Part shown: positions 42,401-51,364 of the stretch, piece after piece
How the letters are laid out: each line of letters starts with the position of its first letter
Numbering within the stretch: position 1 is the stretch's first letter
DNA from: Acidobacteriota bacterium
Lineage (GTDB): Bacteria > Acidobacteriota > Thermoanaerobaculia > Multivoradales > JBCCEF01
Direction of reading: 5' to 3'
NCBI GenBank assembly: GCA_039030395.1
Contig: JBCCEF010000005.1
Location: forward strand, 62,001 to 126,000
Length of the DNA stretch: 64,000 bases
Notes under the pieces: model-generated
The model's database searches: none
What the model saw: the letters and a program-made list of their open reading frames with translations, nothing else
Told to the model about the DNA's origin: nothing
Program-made: the position numbers and the translations under genes

Positions 42401-43569
42401 CGGTGGTCCGGCGTGCCGGTCGGTGTTCCGTCCGGCACGCCGGTCGGCTGGAGCTGGAGCTGTTCGATGATCGAGCGGATGTCGGGCTGGTCCTGCCAGG
42501 TCCAGAGATTGAAGATCTTGCGGAAGGCGGCGGCTTCTACGGTGCCCTGGTAGATGCGGTCGCGGTTGAAGCCGAGCATGCCGCCCCAACTGTCGTAGGT
42601 GTCCCAGTTCGGTTTGGATTTGAAGGCGACCGAGCGGGGCGGGTTTCCGTCGGTGCCGGGCGTCGTCCCGGGGACCGGGCCGCGATTCAACACGTTGCGG
42701 GTCGTATGGCAGGCAAAGCACTTCTTGTCGTCGATGGAAACGCCGCGAGGCCGCAGCGGGAAGCGCCGGACCGCCGGCGGACCGGGATCGATGACGTCCC
42801 CCATCGGGTCGATCTGCTTCAGGACGATCTCGTGGAAGCGGAAGTTCTTCGTCGCGGCGTCGTACTGCATGAACTCGATGGCGTTCGGATGGGAGCCCGG
42901 GTACGAATCGTGGACCGTCATGCCGACGGTGAAGACGTGCCGGGCGTCGGCGCTCGGCATCAGAATTCGGGGCGACTCGGCGGTTCCCGTCTGCAGGCTC
43001 TCGGAGCGCGGTATCAGGATCCAGTTCTGCCGGTAGTCGGCCGGCAAGGCGGCAATGAACTCTGCCGGCGTGTCGATGCCCGCATTCGCCGGCAAGGCCA
43101 AGAAGTCGCCGATGCCGCTGCGGCTGCGATCCGCCGCGACATCCGCAATCTGGGCTCCCGTGAGCTGGTTGATGGCGGTGGACGGAGTGAAGTTCGCTCG
43201 CACCGAACGCATTGCGTTCATGCTCAGGCGACACTGGTTCGGGGGCGTGGTGAGGTCCGTATCGGGACAGTCGCCGCCCCAGCCGTTGAAGGTCGATCCG
43301 GTGTTGGGTGCCGCGGTGAGGGTGACGAAGTCGCTCGGCGAGAAGCTGAGACTGCAGACCGGGGTCACGCCGGTCGCCACGGCGCCGCAGTTGATCCCGG
43401 AGCCGGTGATCCGCCCTTCGCCGAGGCCGGTCGCCATCACGCGCAAGTTCTGGGCTTCGGCCGCACCCACGAACAGGAGTAGGACCGCAAGAACTTCGCC
43501 GACCCTCCGGATCGAGCGAGTGGATGGACGTGGTTCCAAGGCGGACGGTCGAACGGTGGCGAAGTTCAT
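39439..43569 (-). CDS. giant secreted cytochrome c / von Willebrand D-domain protein with C-terminal membrane hairpin
   Basis: This encodes 1376 residues; GGGAGGG precedes the ATG. After a signal peptide (to about residue 39) an InlB-B-repeat-like segment ends FNGWGGDCPD. Heme motifs CFACH (about 284) and CIECH (about 759) mark c-type cytochrome regions. A vWD-like domain starts GDPHIRTVDGVYYDFQSAGE near 898 and includes LQARQTAV. Near the end, a fibronectin-III-like fold ('LATPADLAVVPAADVRFAWN' to 'YYWKVVAEDQHGTVVESETR', partial quotes) is split by two membrane helices (about 1284-1328). It is probably a surface electron-transfer or adhesion protein. The internal membrane hairpin in a secreted domain is odd. 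Confidence 0.8.
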   Translation of the reverse strand: MNFATVRPSALEPRPSTRSIRRVGEVLAVLLLFVGAAEAQNLRVMATGLGEGRITGSGINCGAVATGVTPVCSLSFSPSDFVTLTAAPNTGSTFNGWGGDCPDTDLTTPPNQCRLSMNAMRSVRANFTPSTAINQLTGAQIADVAADRSRSGIGDFLALPANAGIDTPAEFIAALPADYRQNWILIPRSESLQTGTAESPRILMPSADARHVFTVGMTVHDSYPGSHPNAIEFMQYDAATKNFRFHEIVLKQIDPMGDVIDPGPPAVRRFPLRPRGVSIDDKKCFACHTTRNVLNRGPVPGTTPGTDGNPPRSVAFKSKPNWDTYDSWGGMLGFNRDRIYQGTVEAAAFRKIFNLWTWQDQPDIRSIIEQLQLQPTGVPDGTPTGTPDHRIRRNVFEGGANDGHIVFGFDPTGTAVGQEPQPIGSGPTVSYEFNRRAGSSGTEVKRTRSFVTLHHSTQPQSDEGRGVELFDRLTQGPNPQRIADELLNHPVVTGNMRLDVRPIALAIAENNCFTVAGGTAIGNTQTITPALPTAVAAFFNARNGMSFDQVFDDTRRRAQSLTRRKADIQKATLDRDGDLYALDPTPFSPPTLIIDGLIQEYGAGTAGVTGGTGGTDTSMRRLRQEVFRRQMAPGHRDETVMSNGITAPEGAYADREDDSTPGSLGDHTAQVALFRYFLEPLGVSVDKWSMGVRGRSRTYTFADLFSIYPAALITALRGSLGASVNACNLANTELARLPGTENDVPTYTDIQRIFNKGCIECHGGLGYPPPQTYSVTLDLSENEEPAAGERRLWRSMREARSLIGAPACPPSTPNCPVGTGIDPSKSFLYQRITDNGLLAHPYNPFEPYNVSNPDDLADPDIADERCPGGLMPCDGPPLSKTDIETFRRWIIGGRPNTEGDPHIRTVDGVYYDFQSAGEFTLLRDEDMELQARQTAVSTNGPLPPNHHTGLSSCVSVNTAVALRVGTHRVTYQPGLPSSSEDDVQNDEFQVGALEASDRSTGRLVLRVDGQPVDLNAGPVTLAEGGRVLATSADDGVQVQYPGGTTVVITPGFWTRYQIHYMNIDVRHARAVRGVMGAVAPGEWLPALANDTWLGPRPADLSQRYVDLYQTFAESWRVTGATSLFDYAAGLGPESYAIRDWPPESPQSCIAPPQPGGPAKVPPAAPMPAAQAQGHCAGLIDGQRQANCVADVMATGEVSFAETYLETERLALLPTPTPPRLATPADLAVVPAADVRFAWNTAEAPDGGPLTYRHCVWSGEELYDLNRCVVIGSTGTPSWRSPSFGPGYCWIAIIALALWILLLIFTRRSHKWALVILLIVAVLAALLCLIATNAGTADTVTIEDLGGSPTYYWKVVAEDQHGTVVESETRRLEVPQA

Positions 43570-43814
43570 CTCTCCCTCCCGGAGCCGAGGCCAAGCTCCT
43601 GGCTAAATTTTGGAAACGCAAGACCTTAGGTGGGTGATGTCGAGGCAGCGTTACCCGCCGGCAACGTTTCGGGCACGGCGGGCCAGTGGCATGCAGGAAT
43701 TCCTCGAATCGACACCCGAGTTCTCACAGGCGTCATGAGAAACTCCGCCAGGTGCCGGCCGTACTCGGTGGTCGGAGAGCTTTTGCGCGGTGTTCCCCTT
43801 CTGGGAGGTGGCTT

Positions 43815-46700
43815 GTGAGACAACGGTTCGCATTCTCGGTGATTGCGGTTCTCCTGCTCCTTGTGCTCGGCGGCTGTGCTTCTTCCGGTGTGCTGCCGGA
43901 GCGGCCGCGGGAGATTCGGCTGGAGGATCCGCTACCGCTCGATCCGTCGGTGCGTTCCGGGCGCCTCGACAACGGTTTGACCTACCTGATTCGGGCCTAT
44001 GGCAAGCCCGCCGAAAGGGCCGATGTGCGGCTGGTGGTGGATGCCGGTTCGCTGGTCGAGGAAGAGGACCAGCGCGGTCTGGCGCACTTCGTGGAGCACA
44101 TGGCCTTCAATGGCAGTGAGCACTTCGGCGAGCAGGAACTGGTGGATTACCTGGAGTCCATCGGCATGCGCTTCGGGCCAGACATCAACGCCTACACCAG
44201 CTTCGACGAGACGGTGTACACGTTGACCGTGCCGACGGACGATCCGCTGCTGCTCGATCGCGCGTTCTTGATCCTCGAAGATTGGGCCCACGGTGTCGCC
44301 TTCGACGAGGCGGCGGTGGAGCGGGAGCGGGGGGTGGTGATCGAGGAGTGGCGCCTAGGGCGCGGCGCCGGCGCCCGGTTGCGGGATGCTCAACTGCCGG
44401 TGATGCTCCGGGGGTCGCGCTACGCGGAGCGTTTGCCGATCGGCGAGTTGGAAGTTCTGGAGACTGCCACTGCGGCGGATTTGCGGCGCTTCTACGAGAC
44501 CTGGTACCGACCCGACCGGATGGCGGTGGTGGCGGTGGGGGACTTCGATCCGGATGAGGTCGAGGAGGCCATTCGAAGCCGATTCAGCAACTTGCGGCCG
44601 GCCGATGAGGCGGCTCCGCCCTCGACCTTCGACATTCCTGCCCACGACGAGACGCTGTTCACCCTCAACTCGGACCCGGAGGTCTCCAACACCTTCGTCT
44701 CGGTGCAGTACAAGTTGCCGGCCGCTGAGCAGGGCACCTTCGGCACCTACCGCCGCCGCCTGGTCGAAACGCTCTACCTGTCGATCCTCAACGAGCGCTT
44801 GTCGGTGACCGCCCGTCAGCCGGAGCCGCCCTTCCTCTTCGCCTCGGCGTCGCAGGGCGCCCTGGTGCGGGCCGGAGAAGTCTTCACCCTGGCCGCGGCG
44901 GTCGAGCCGGGGCGCTCGGCGGCAGGTTTGGCGGCGGTCTTGACGGAGGCCGAGCGAGCCTTCCGGCACGGGGTGACGGAGGGTGAAGTGGAGCGCGCCA
45001 AGCGCAACATGCTGCTGTTCTACGACCAGGCCCTGGTGGAGATTGAGAAGCTCGACTCATCCCTCTTCGCCGCCGAGTACACCCGTCACTTCCTTACCGA
45101 CGAGCCGATCCCGGGGATCGCCCGGGAGGTGGCGATGGTGCACGTCTTCCTGCCCGGCATTTCGCCGCGGGAGGTGCATACGGTGGGTTCCCGCTGGATG
45201 GAGGAAGGGAGTCGCGTGGTGTCCGTGACGGCGCCGGAGTCGGCCACCGTTCCGCTGCCGGCGCAAGAAACCTTGGCGACGGTGCTGGCCGGAGTGGCGG
45301 CGACGGAGATCGAGCCCTACGACGACCGCACCCTCGACCGGCCGCTACTCGACGCCGCGCCGGAACCGGGAGAGATTGTGGCGGAGAGCGCCGTGCCGGA
45401 GGTTTCCCTCACCCGCTGGATCCTGTCGAACGGCATCGAGGTCCTGCTGCGGCCGACGGATTTCCAGAACGATCAAATCCTGCTCGCGGGCTTCAGCCCC
45501 GGCGGTCTGTCGCTGGTCAGCGATCGGGACCACCCCTCCGGCTTCCTTGCCACCACCCTGGTCGGCGAAGGAGGCCTCGGGGCCTTCGACCAAGTGCAGC
45601 TCGCCAAAGCCCTTTCCGGCGTCGCGGCCGGGGCGCAGCCCTACCTGACGGAGCTGGAAGAGGGCATCACCGCTAGCGCTTCGATCAACAGTCTCAAAGA
45701 GATGTTCGAGCTGGTGTACCTGACCTTCACGGCGCCGCGCATCGACCCGCAAGCGGCGGATGCCTTTCTCGCCCGTTCGCGGGCGCTGGTCAAGGATCGC
45801 CTCGCCAACCCCGGCACGGTGTTTTCGGATCGCATGGTGCGGGCCTTGACCCAGGATCACCCGCGCCGCCGGCCGGTGTCCGTGGCGCTCCTGGAGGAGG
45901 TCGACCTGGAGACGGCGGTGGAGGTGTATCGCGATCGCTTTGGCGATGCCGGCGATTTCACCTTCGTTCTGGTGGGCTCCTTCGACATCGATGATCTGCG
46001 CGAGCCGGTGCGCACCTACCTCGCCTCGCTGCCGGCGACCGGCCGCGAGGAGACCTGGCGGGACGTGGCGCCGCGGGCGCCCGCCGGCAACGTGGAGGTG
46101 GAAGTCACCAAGGGCCTGGAGCCGAGGAGCACTGTGCAGGTGGTGTTTTCCCGCGATGTCGAGTGGAGCCGCGAAGGGGAGTACGCCATGGGCACCCTGG
46201 AATCGATCCTCGGGGCGCGCCTGCGGGAGGTCCTGCGGGAAGACCTGGGCGCGACCTATGGTGTCCAGGTGTCCAGTAGCCTGACCTCCCGGCCCTTCGA
46301 GCACGCCACCCTGCGGATCGCCTTCGGCTGTGCGCCGGAGAAGGTGGAGGAGCTGCGGTCGGTGGTGTTTTCGGAACTCGAACGGCTGCGCAGCGAGCCG
46401 GTCGAGGAGGACGAGCTGGACAAGGTGCTGGAGGCGCAGCGGCGTAGCCGCGAGCTGCGCCTGAAGCAAAACGCCTTCTGGGTGGGTGCTCTCAAAACCT
46501 ACGAGGTGCGGGGCATCGATCCGCGAGACCTGCTGAAGTTCGAAGAACTGATCGGCGCCATGACCCCGGAGCGGGTGCGCCGGGCGGCGGAGGAGTACAT
46601 CGACCCGGAGCGCTACGTGTTCGGGGTGCTCTATCCGGAAGGGGAGAGCGTCGAAACGGAAGCCACCGCCGCCGAGGAATCCGCCGCGGCCGGCGGCTAG
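43815..46700 (+). CDS. M16-family zinc metallopeptidase lipoprotein (two-repeat type)
   Basis: This encodes 961 residues from a GTG at 43815, chosen because GGGAGGTGG precedes it and a lipoprotein signal peptide with LGGC (Cys21) follows. An open frame further upstream has no such features. The inverted zinc motif HFVEH (His91, Glu94, His95) and the downstream ERERGVVIEEWRLG segment, with the third ligand Glu, show an active first half. The second half (from about 530) is the usual inactive M16 repeat. It degrades peptides or processes proteins in the periplasm. It stands alone and converges with the MDR reductase (6 bp between stops). Confidence 0.93.
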   Translation: MRQRFAFSVIAVLLLLVLGGCASSGVLPERPREIRLEDPLPLDPSVRSGRLDNGLTYLIRAYGKPAERADVRLVVDAGSLVEEEDQRGLAHFVEHMAFNGSEHFGEQELVDYLESIGMRFGPDINAYTSFDETVYTLTVPTDDPLLLDRAFLILEDWAHGVAFDEAAVERERGVVIEEWRLGRGAGARLRDAQLPVMLRGSRYAERLPIGELEVLETATAADLRRFYETWYRPDRMAVVAVGDFDPDEVEEAIRSRFSNLRPADEAAPPSTFDIPAHDETLFTLNSDPEVSNTFVSVQYKLPAAEQGTFGTYRRRLVETLYLSILNERLSVTARQPEPPFLFASASQGALVRAGEVFTLAAAVEPGRSAAGLAAVLTEAERAFRHGVTEGEVERAKRNMLLFYDQALVEIEKLDSSLFAAEYTRHFLTDEPIPGIAREVAMVHVFLPGISPREVHTVGSRWMEEGSRVVSVTAPESATVPLPAQETLATVLAGVAATEIEPYDDRTLDRPLLDAAPEPGEIVAESAVPEVSLTRWILSNGIEVLLRPTDFQNDQILLAGFSPGGLSLVSDRDHPSGFLATTLVGEGGLGAFDQVQLAKALSGVAAGAQPYLTELEEGITASASINSLKEMFELVYLTFTAPRIDPQAADAFLARSRALVKDRLANPGTVFSDRMVRALTQDHPRRRPVSVALLEEVDLETAVEVYRDRFGDAGDFTFVLVGSFDIDDLREPVRTYLASLPATGREETWRDVAPRAPAGNVEVEVTKGLEPRSTVQVVFSRDVEWSREGEYAMGTLESILGARLREVLREDLGATYGVQVSSSLTSRPFEHATLRIAFGCAPEKVEELRSVVFSELERLRSEPVEEDELDKVLEAQRRSRELRLKQNAFWVGALKTYEVRGIDPRDLLKFEELIGAMTPERVRRAAEEYIDPERYVFGVLYPEGESVETEATAAEESAAAGG

Positions 46701-46706
46701 GCGGCT

Positions 46707-47723
46707 CTAGGGCGAGTCAGGCCCCACCCGGATGATGAGTTTGCCGGTCTTGCGGCCGTCGAACAGCCGCAGCAGGGCCTCCGGGGCATTTTCCAGGCCG
46801 TTGATGATGTGCGAGCGCGACCGGATCTTGCCTTCCTGGATCCACTGGCCCATCTGTCGGGCACCCTCGCCGTAGCGGTCCTGGTAATCGAAGACGATGA
46901 AGCCCTCCATGCGCGCCCGCTGCACCAGGAGCGACAGGTAGTTGGCCGGTCCCGGCGGCGGCTCGGTGGCGTTGTACTGGGAGATGGCGCCGCAGATCAC
47001 CACCCGGGCGCCGCGGTTGATGGAGCGAAGCGCCGTGTCCAGGATTTTGCCGCCGACGTTGTCGAAGTAGACGTCGATGCCCCGCGGGCAGGCGGCGCGG
47101 AGGTCGGCGTGCAGATCCTCCGTCGCCTTGTAGTCGATGGCGGCGTCGAAGCCCAGTTCCTCCGTCAGCAGGGCGCACTTCTCGGGCCCGCCGGCGATGC
47201 CCACCGCCCGGCAACCCTCGATTTTGGCGATCTGGCCGACCAGCGAGCCCACGGCGCCGGCGGCACCGGAGACCAGCACCGTCTCGCCCTCCTTCGGCTC
47301 ACCCACATCGAGCAGGCCGAAATAGGCGGTCATCCCCACCATGCCGAGGGGGCCCAGGGCGAGCTCGTAGGGCACGCCCGGCGGCAGGGCGTGGAGTTCC
47401 TCTCCGGGCATCACCGCCCACTGCTGCCAGCCGAGGGCGCCGGAGACCCGATCGCCTTCAGCGAACTTCGGATGGCGGGATTCCACCACCTCGCCCACCG
47501 CCAATCCGCGCATCACATCGCCCAGGGCGACCGGCGGAATATAGGACTTGCGGTCGTCCATCCAGCCGCGCATCGCGGGATCCAGGGACAGCATCACCGA
47601 GCGCACCAGCACTTCGCCGTCGCCGGCTGATGGAAGATCTGCTGCGGCCACCTCGAAGGTCGAATCGTCGGGCAGGCCGACGGGGCGTTCGGCGAGGCGG
47701 ATCTGTAGGTTCTTTTCGGTCAT
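46707..47723 (-). CDS. NADP-dependent MDR oxidoreductase (curcumin/prostaglandin reductase-like)
   Basis: This encodes 338 residues from the ATG at 47723 (GGAG upstream); a 9-residue longer form is less likely. It belongs to the zinc-free medium-chain reductases: LSLDPAMRGWM, GALGWQQWAV, LGMVGMTAYFGLLDVG, the cofactor loop VSGAAGAVGSLVGQIAK (about 150-166), and DVYFDNVGGKILDTAL. Relatives reduce alpha,beta-unsaturated ketones and aldehydes with NADPH, a detoxification role. It lies upstream of repeat copy B, with no operon partners. Confidence 0.92.
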   Translation of the reverse strand: MTEKNLQIRLAERPVGLPDDSTFEVAAADLPSAGDGEVLVRSVMLSLDPAMRGWMDDRKSYIPPVALGDVMRGLAVGEVVESRHPKFAEGDRVSGALGWQQWAVMPGEELHALPPGVPYELALGPLGMVGMTAYFGLLDVGEPKEGETVLVSGAAGAVGSLVGQIAKIEGCRAVGIAGGPEKCALLTEELGFDAAIDYKATEDLHADLRAACPRGIDVYFDNVGGKILDTALRSINRGARVVICGAISQYNATEPPPGPANYLSLLVQRARMEGFIVFDYQDRYGEGARQMGQWIQEGKIRSRSHIINGLENAPEALLRLFDGRKTGKLIIRVGPDSP

Positions 47724-47793
47724 CGAAGCTCCGCAGAGGATGGCCCGCACGATCCTTCAGGTTTCGTCGCGAGCAGAATTAGAGGCATGCGAT

Positions 47794-47952
47794 CCGAGCC
47801 CAGAGGGCGAGGAGGCAGCTTAGCTGCCGAGGACGGGGTGAGCCCGGAAAGACCTGTTCTTTTCGGGCGAGGGGGCGCCCAGCCCCCTGGAAAGAAACAG
47901 CTAGCGGATGAGCTGAAATCATGCGCGAAGCGCTCTTCAGCCATCTGCTACT
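47794..47952 (-). repeat. four-hairpin structured repeat, copy B
   Basis: It has the same order of stems as copy A: 47814-47820/47822-47828 (GGCAGCT/AGCTGCC), 47842-47852/47858-47868 (GCCCGGAAAGA paired with TCTTTTCGGGC), 47870-47876/47882-47888 (AGGGGGC/GCCCCCT) and 47902-47917/47936-47950 (TAGCGGATGAGCTGAA/TTCAGCCATCTGCTA) around GCGC-GAA-GCGC. It includes the stop codon (47948-47950) of the minus-strand transporter. 23 consecutive bases (47911-47933) are identical to copy A, while the first two stems differ by paired changes. Confidence 0.8.
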
Positions 47953-49336
47953 GGAGGCCGATGGCGATGGCTACCGCGATGGCGATGGAACCGACCACCC
48001 AGACCTTGAGCATGAAGGGAAAGACCAGCCGGAACCACCGGTCGTAGGGGATGCCGGCCAAGGTCAGGATGCCGATCAACACCGCGTTGGTCGGCACCAG
48101 GATGTTGGTGAACCCGTCGCCGAACTGGTAGGCCAGCACCGCCACCTGGCGGGACACCCCCACCAGGTCCGCCAGCGGCGCCATGATCGGCATGGTGACA
48201 AACGCCTGGCCGCTGCCCGACGGCACGAAGAGGTTGCACAGGGATTGGACGAAGAACATGCCGATGCCGGCGGCGGTGGCGCCCATCTGCTGTAGCGGCT
48301 GGGCGATGCCGTGGATCACCGTGTCGATCACCTGGCCGTCGTTCAATACCGTTTCGATGGCCCGGGCGAAGCCGATCAGGAGGGCGGTAGTGGTCAGCTC
48401 CGAGGCACCGTTGCAGAAGGACTTCGCCGCCTTGCTCGGTCCAATGCCGGCGATCACGGCCATAGCCAGCGTCAGGATCAAGAACAGGCTGCCCATCTCG
48501 ACCAGGTACCAGCCCTTGGCCTTGATGCCCCAGATCAGGAGGCCGAGAGCCACCGTCAAGGCCACCAGGACGAGCCCGTGGCGGCCGGTCATGGTCATTT
48601 GCTTCGGTGCCCTCATCCCCGCCGGCACCGGAATGCCGGCGACCAGTGAGCGGTCCGGGTCGGCTTTCACCCGGCGGGCGTAGCTCCACACATGGTGCAG
48701 CGCGATGGCGAAGAACACCGCCAGAAGGATCCAGCGGAATCCCTGCCCGGAGGCCGGTTCCAGGCCGGCGACGCCCTGGGCGATCAGCACCGTAAAGGGA
48801 TTCAGAGCGGCGGCACCGTAGCCCACGCCGTAGCCGATGCACACCACCGCCACGGCGGTCACCGTATCGAAGCCCAGAGCCACGAATAGGGTGATCAGCA
48901 CCGGGATGAAGGGAATGTATTCCTCCGCCATGCCGATGGTCGACGAGCCGACGGCGAACACCGCCATCGCTCCTGCCACCAGCCAGAAGGGCCGATGCCC
49001 CAGCCGGTCGATCAACCTGCCGATCGAAGCGTCCACCGCGCCGGTGGCGCGGAAGACGGCGAAGAAGCCGCCGACGATCAGGATGAAGAAAATGATCTCG
49101 GCCGTCGAGTGGATGGCGAAGGAGCGCGGGATAGCGGTGAAAACGGCCAACGGCGATAGCGTTTCGGCGTCCGCCAGGCGCTCGTAGGTGCCTGGAACCA
49201 CCTGTTCCCGGCCGTCCTCGTTGGTGATGCGCTCGAACTGGCCGGCGGGCAGCAAGAGGGTCAACGAATAGGCGACGACGATCATCCCAAAGAGCAGTAC
49301 CAGCGTGTGGGGAACGCGGAAACGCGACTTCTTCAT
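47948..49336 (-). CDS. DcuC/YfcC-family carboxylate or amino-acid transporter
   Basis: This encodes about 462 residues. Two in-frame ATGs are 6 nt apart; the second (49336) has GGGAGAG at proper spacing. About 12 membrane helices are visible. Family features are [21 protein letters not shown], the re-entrant segments [11 protein letters not shown] and [19 protein letters not shown], and [14 protein letters not shown] in the second half. Members of this ion-transporter-like superfamily move C4-dicarboxylates, short-chain fatty acids or basic amino acids by cation symport or antiport; the substrate cannot be told. The stop codon lies in repeat copy B. Confidence 0.87.
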   Translation of the reverse strand: MKKSRFRVPHTLVLLFGMIVVAYSLTLLLPAGQFERITNEDGREQVVPGTYERLADAETLSPLAVFTAIPRSFAIHSTAEIIFFILIVGGFFAVFRATGAVDASIGRLIDRLGHRPFWLVAGAMAVFAVGSSTIGMAEEYIPFIPVLITLFVALGFDTVTAVAVVCIGYGVGYGAAALNPFTVLIAQGVAGLEPASGQGFRWILLAVFFAIALHHVWSYARRVKADPDRSLVAGIPVPAGMRAPKQMTMTGRHGLVLVALTVALGLLIWGIKAKGWYLVEMGSLFLILTLAMAVIAGIGPSKAAKSFCNGASELTTTALLIGFARAIETVLNDGQVIDTVIHGIAQPLQQMGATAAGIGMFFVQSLCNLFVPSGSGQAFVTMPIMAPLADLVGVSRQVAVLAYQFGDGFTNILVPTNAVLIGILTLAGIPYDRWFRLVFPFMLKVWVVGSIAIAVAIAIGLQ

Positions 49337-49454
49337 CGGCATCTCTCCCGAGCGAGGTTTCCATGGGCCTTACAGATACTTCGTTGAAGTAGCGCGAGGA
49401 TAGCGCATCACTTCGGGGACGGGATTGATGAGCTGGAGCGCACGAAATCCCTAT

Positions 49455-49482
49455 TTGCAAAATATATGGAAATGTGTATGAT
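49455..49482 (+). promoter_or_regulatory. sigma-70-like promoter of the M43 protease gene
   Basis: TTGCAA (-35, 49455-49460) and TATGAT (-10, 49477-49482) are separated by 16 bp in an AT-rich stretch. Transcription would start at about 49489, giving a leader of roughly 158 nt. This is the best promoter-like sequence in the window. Confidence 0.6.
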
Positions 49483-49517
49483 TCCGAAAAGGTAAGTAGT
49501 CAAAGCTTTTAAATCTG

Positions 49518-49621
49518 GTGCCTCGGCTGCACCTATGAGGTTTACTTCTTGGAATTGTCGCCGCCGCAGGTCGCTACCCAGAGGAGCTGTTCCTCCCCGC
49601 TGGATCCAGACGGGGTTTTTT
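49518..49621 (+). promoter_or_regulatory. structured 5' leader of the M43 protease gene, candidate attenuator
   Basis: Three hairpins follow each other: GGTGC-CTCGGCT-GCACC (49518-49534), GAGGA-GCTGT-TCCTC (49581-49595) and CCCCG ... CGGGG with six T (49595-49621). The last two share a base and compete, the layout of an anti-terminator/terminator switch. No known riboswitch class is recognised. Confidence 0.45.
49595..49621 (+). terminator. terminator-like hairpin inside the protease leader
   Basis: CCCCG (49595-49599) and CGGGG (49611-49615) form a short GC stem followed by TTTTTT (49616-49621). It lies 25 nt before the protease ATG, downstream of the promoter at 49455, so it would cut the message before the gene. 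Confidence 0.55.
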
Positions 49622-49646
49622 CCATTTCAAGCAGGAGGCTTGACCA

Positions 49647-51338
49647 ATGCGAACGAAGATCTTGTGTGCGGTGGCCCTCGCGCTGCTCGTCGCCATCCCG
49701 TGTTTCGCCGACAAAGTAGACGGAACCGACTTCAAAATGAACACCGACGGCAGCGTCGAGGTCAAAGGCCAATACTACGGAGACATGCTGGAGTTCCAGC
49801 TTTCCGACCAGTTCAAGCAGGGCGGCCACCGCTGCGGTAGCCAGAACCTGAGCGAGCTGGAGGAGCGGATTCTCCTCGCCCAGCCGTCCGACTGTTCCTT
49901 CAGCTCGACCACCATCCAGAGCGAGTACGACCCGGCGAACGGTCCGGTGTACACCATTCCGGTGGTGTTCCACATCATTCAGCGGACCAACGGCACGGGC
50001 AACGTGTCGAATAGCTTGATCAACAGCCAGCTCGACATCCTCAACGAGGACTTCCGGGCCTTGAGCGGCACGCCGGGCGCCCCCGGCACGGATACGGAGA
50101 TTCAGTTCGTTCTCGCCAGCACGGACCCGAACGGCAACTCCACCACCGGTATCAACCGAGTGACCAGCAATGCCTACTTCACGGATCCCGGCCCGGGAGC
50201 CTTCAACGACATGAAGCAGGCCCTCAACTGGGACACCACCCGCTACCTCAACATCTATTCGAACGACGCCAACGGCGCTCTCGGCTATGCCACCTTCCCG
50301 CAGCAGGACGCCGGGGCCTACCTGGACGGCGTGGTGCTCCTGTGGTCCTCCGTCGGCCGTAACGCCCCGCAGGGCGGCATCTACAACCAGGGTCGCACGG
50401 CGACCCACGAGGTGGGGCACTACCTGGGGCTGTTCCACACCTTCCAAAGCGGTTGCGGTTCTGCCAGCTCGCCGTATACCACCGGCGACCTGATCGCCGA
50501 CACGGAGCGCCAGTCGGCGGCCAACTTCAACTGCCCGGGGAGCGCCAATAGCTGCTCCAGCCGCGATCCGATCGAGAACTACATGAACTACACCCAGGAC
50601 ACCTGCATGGATCGCTTCACGGCGCAGCAGACCAACCGCATGCGTTGCTCGCTGGTCAACTATCGCTCGACCCTGGTCGGTGGCGGTGGCGGTCCGGGAC
50701 CGGGCCCCGGTGAGCTGGAAAACGGCGTGGCGGAGACCGGTCTGTCCGGCTCGACGGGCGCCGAACTGCGCTTCACCCTGGAGGTGCCGGCGGGTGCCAG
50801 CAATCTGGTGTTCACCCAGTCCGGCGGCAGTGGCGACGCCGACCTCTACGTGCGCTTCGGCGCCGCTCCGACCACCAGCACTTGGGACTGCCGTCCCTAC
50901 GCCGGCGGCAACAACGAGAGCTGCCCGATCAGCCCGGCGCAGACCGGGACCTACCACGTGATGGTGCGCGGCTACAGCGCCTTCTCCGGCGTCTCCCTGG
51001 TCGGTAGCTTCACCACCGGCGGCGGTGGCTCGCCGTGCCCGGGCTGCGAGGAGTACACCGGCAGCCTCTCCGGCACCGGCGACAGCGACGCCCACCCCAA
51101 CGGCACCTGGTACCAGAGCGGCGCCGGCAACCACCGCGGCGTGCTCGAAGGCCCCAGCGGTGCGGACTTCGATCTCGAGCTCTACCGCTGGACCGGCAGT
51201 TGGACCAAGGTCGCCGAATCCACCAGCGCCAGCTCCGACGAAGAGGTCAACTACAGCGGTGCCAGCGGCTACTACTACTGGCGGATCCGTTCCTACAGCG
51301 GTAGCGGGTCGTACACCTTCTACCTCGATCGCCCGTAG
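49647..51338 (+). CDS. secreted M43 (pappalysin-like) metalloprotease with C-terminal PPC-type domains
   Basis: This encodes 563 residues with GCAGGAGG before the ATG and a signal peptide (1-21). The catalytic domain (about 95-345) has HEVGHYLGLFH with zinc ligands His254, His258 and His264, and the Met-turn in ENYMNYTQDTC, diagnostic of M43 cytophagalysin/pappalysin enzymes. A GGGGGPGPGPG linker leads to a bacterial pre-peptidase C-terminal domain (about 365-455, SGGSGDADLYVRFG); a second similar beta domain ends the protein (DFDLELYRW). It is an extracellular protease. A strong terminator follows. Confidence 0.93.
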   Translation: MRTKILCAVALALLVAIPCFADKVDGTDFKMNTDGSVEVKGQYYGDMLEFQLSDQFKQGGHRCGSQNLSELEERILLAQPSDCSFSSTTIQSEYDPANGPVYTIPVVFHIIQRTNGTGNVSNSLINSQLDILNEDFRALSGTPGAPGTDTEIQFVLASTDPNGNSTTGINRVTSNAYFTDPGPGAFNDMKQALNWDTTRYLNIYSNDANGALGYATFPQQDAGAYLDGVVLLWSSVGRNAPQGGIYNQGRTATHEVGHYLGLFHTFQSGCGSASSPYTTGDLIADTERQSAANFNCPGSANSCSSRDPIENYMNYTQDTCMDRFTAQQTNRMRCSLVNYRSTLVGGGGGPGPGPGELENGVAETGLSGSTGAELRFTLEVPAGASNLVFTQSGGSGDADLYVRFGAAPTTSTWDCRPYAGGNNESCPISPAQTGTYHVMVRGYSAFSGVSLVGSFTTGGGGSPCPGCEEYTGSLSGTGDSDAHPNGTWYQSGAGNHRGVLEGPSGADFDLELYRWTGSWTKVAESTSASSDEEVNYSGASGYYYWRIRSYSGSGSYTFYLDRP

Positions 51339-51364
51339 TCCGAAACGGCCCAACCGGTCGTCCG

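Larger units (their letters stand above)
49337..49646. other. 310-bp divergent intergenic region with promoter and structured leader
   Basis: The gap separates the minus-strand transporter from the plus-strand M43 protease. It contains a good plus-strand promoter (49455-49482) and then a roughly 155-nt leader with hairpins and a terminator-like stem before the protease ATG. The transporter promoter should lie within 49343-49440, but I cannot pick it. Confidence 0.6.

Noticed and set aside
41284-43482. A 732-codon plus-strand open frame over the giant cytochrome/vWD gene
   Set aside because: It is antisense to a gene with clear heme motifs and signal peptide; the composition is that of a shadow frame.
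43686-43814. N-terminal extension of the M16 protease
   Set aside because: The frame is open upstream, but GTG 43815 has the ribosome site and begins a lipoprotein signal peptide; the extension would destroy it.
49518-49621. Known riboswitch upstream of the protease
   Set aside because: I could not match any conserved riboswitch core; kept only as an unclassified candidate attenuator.
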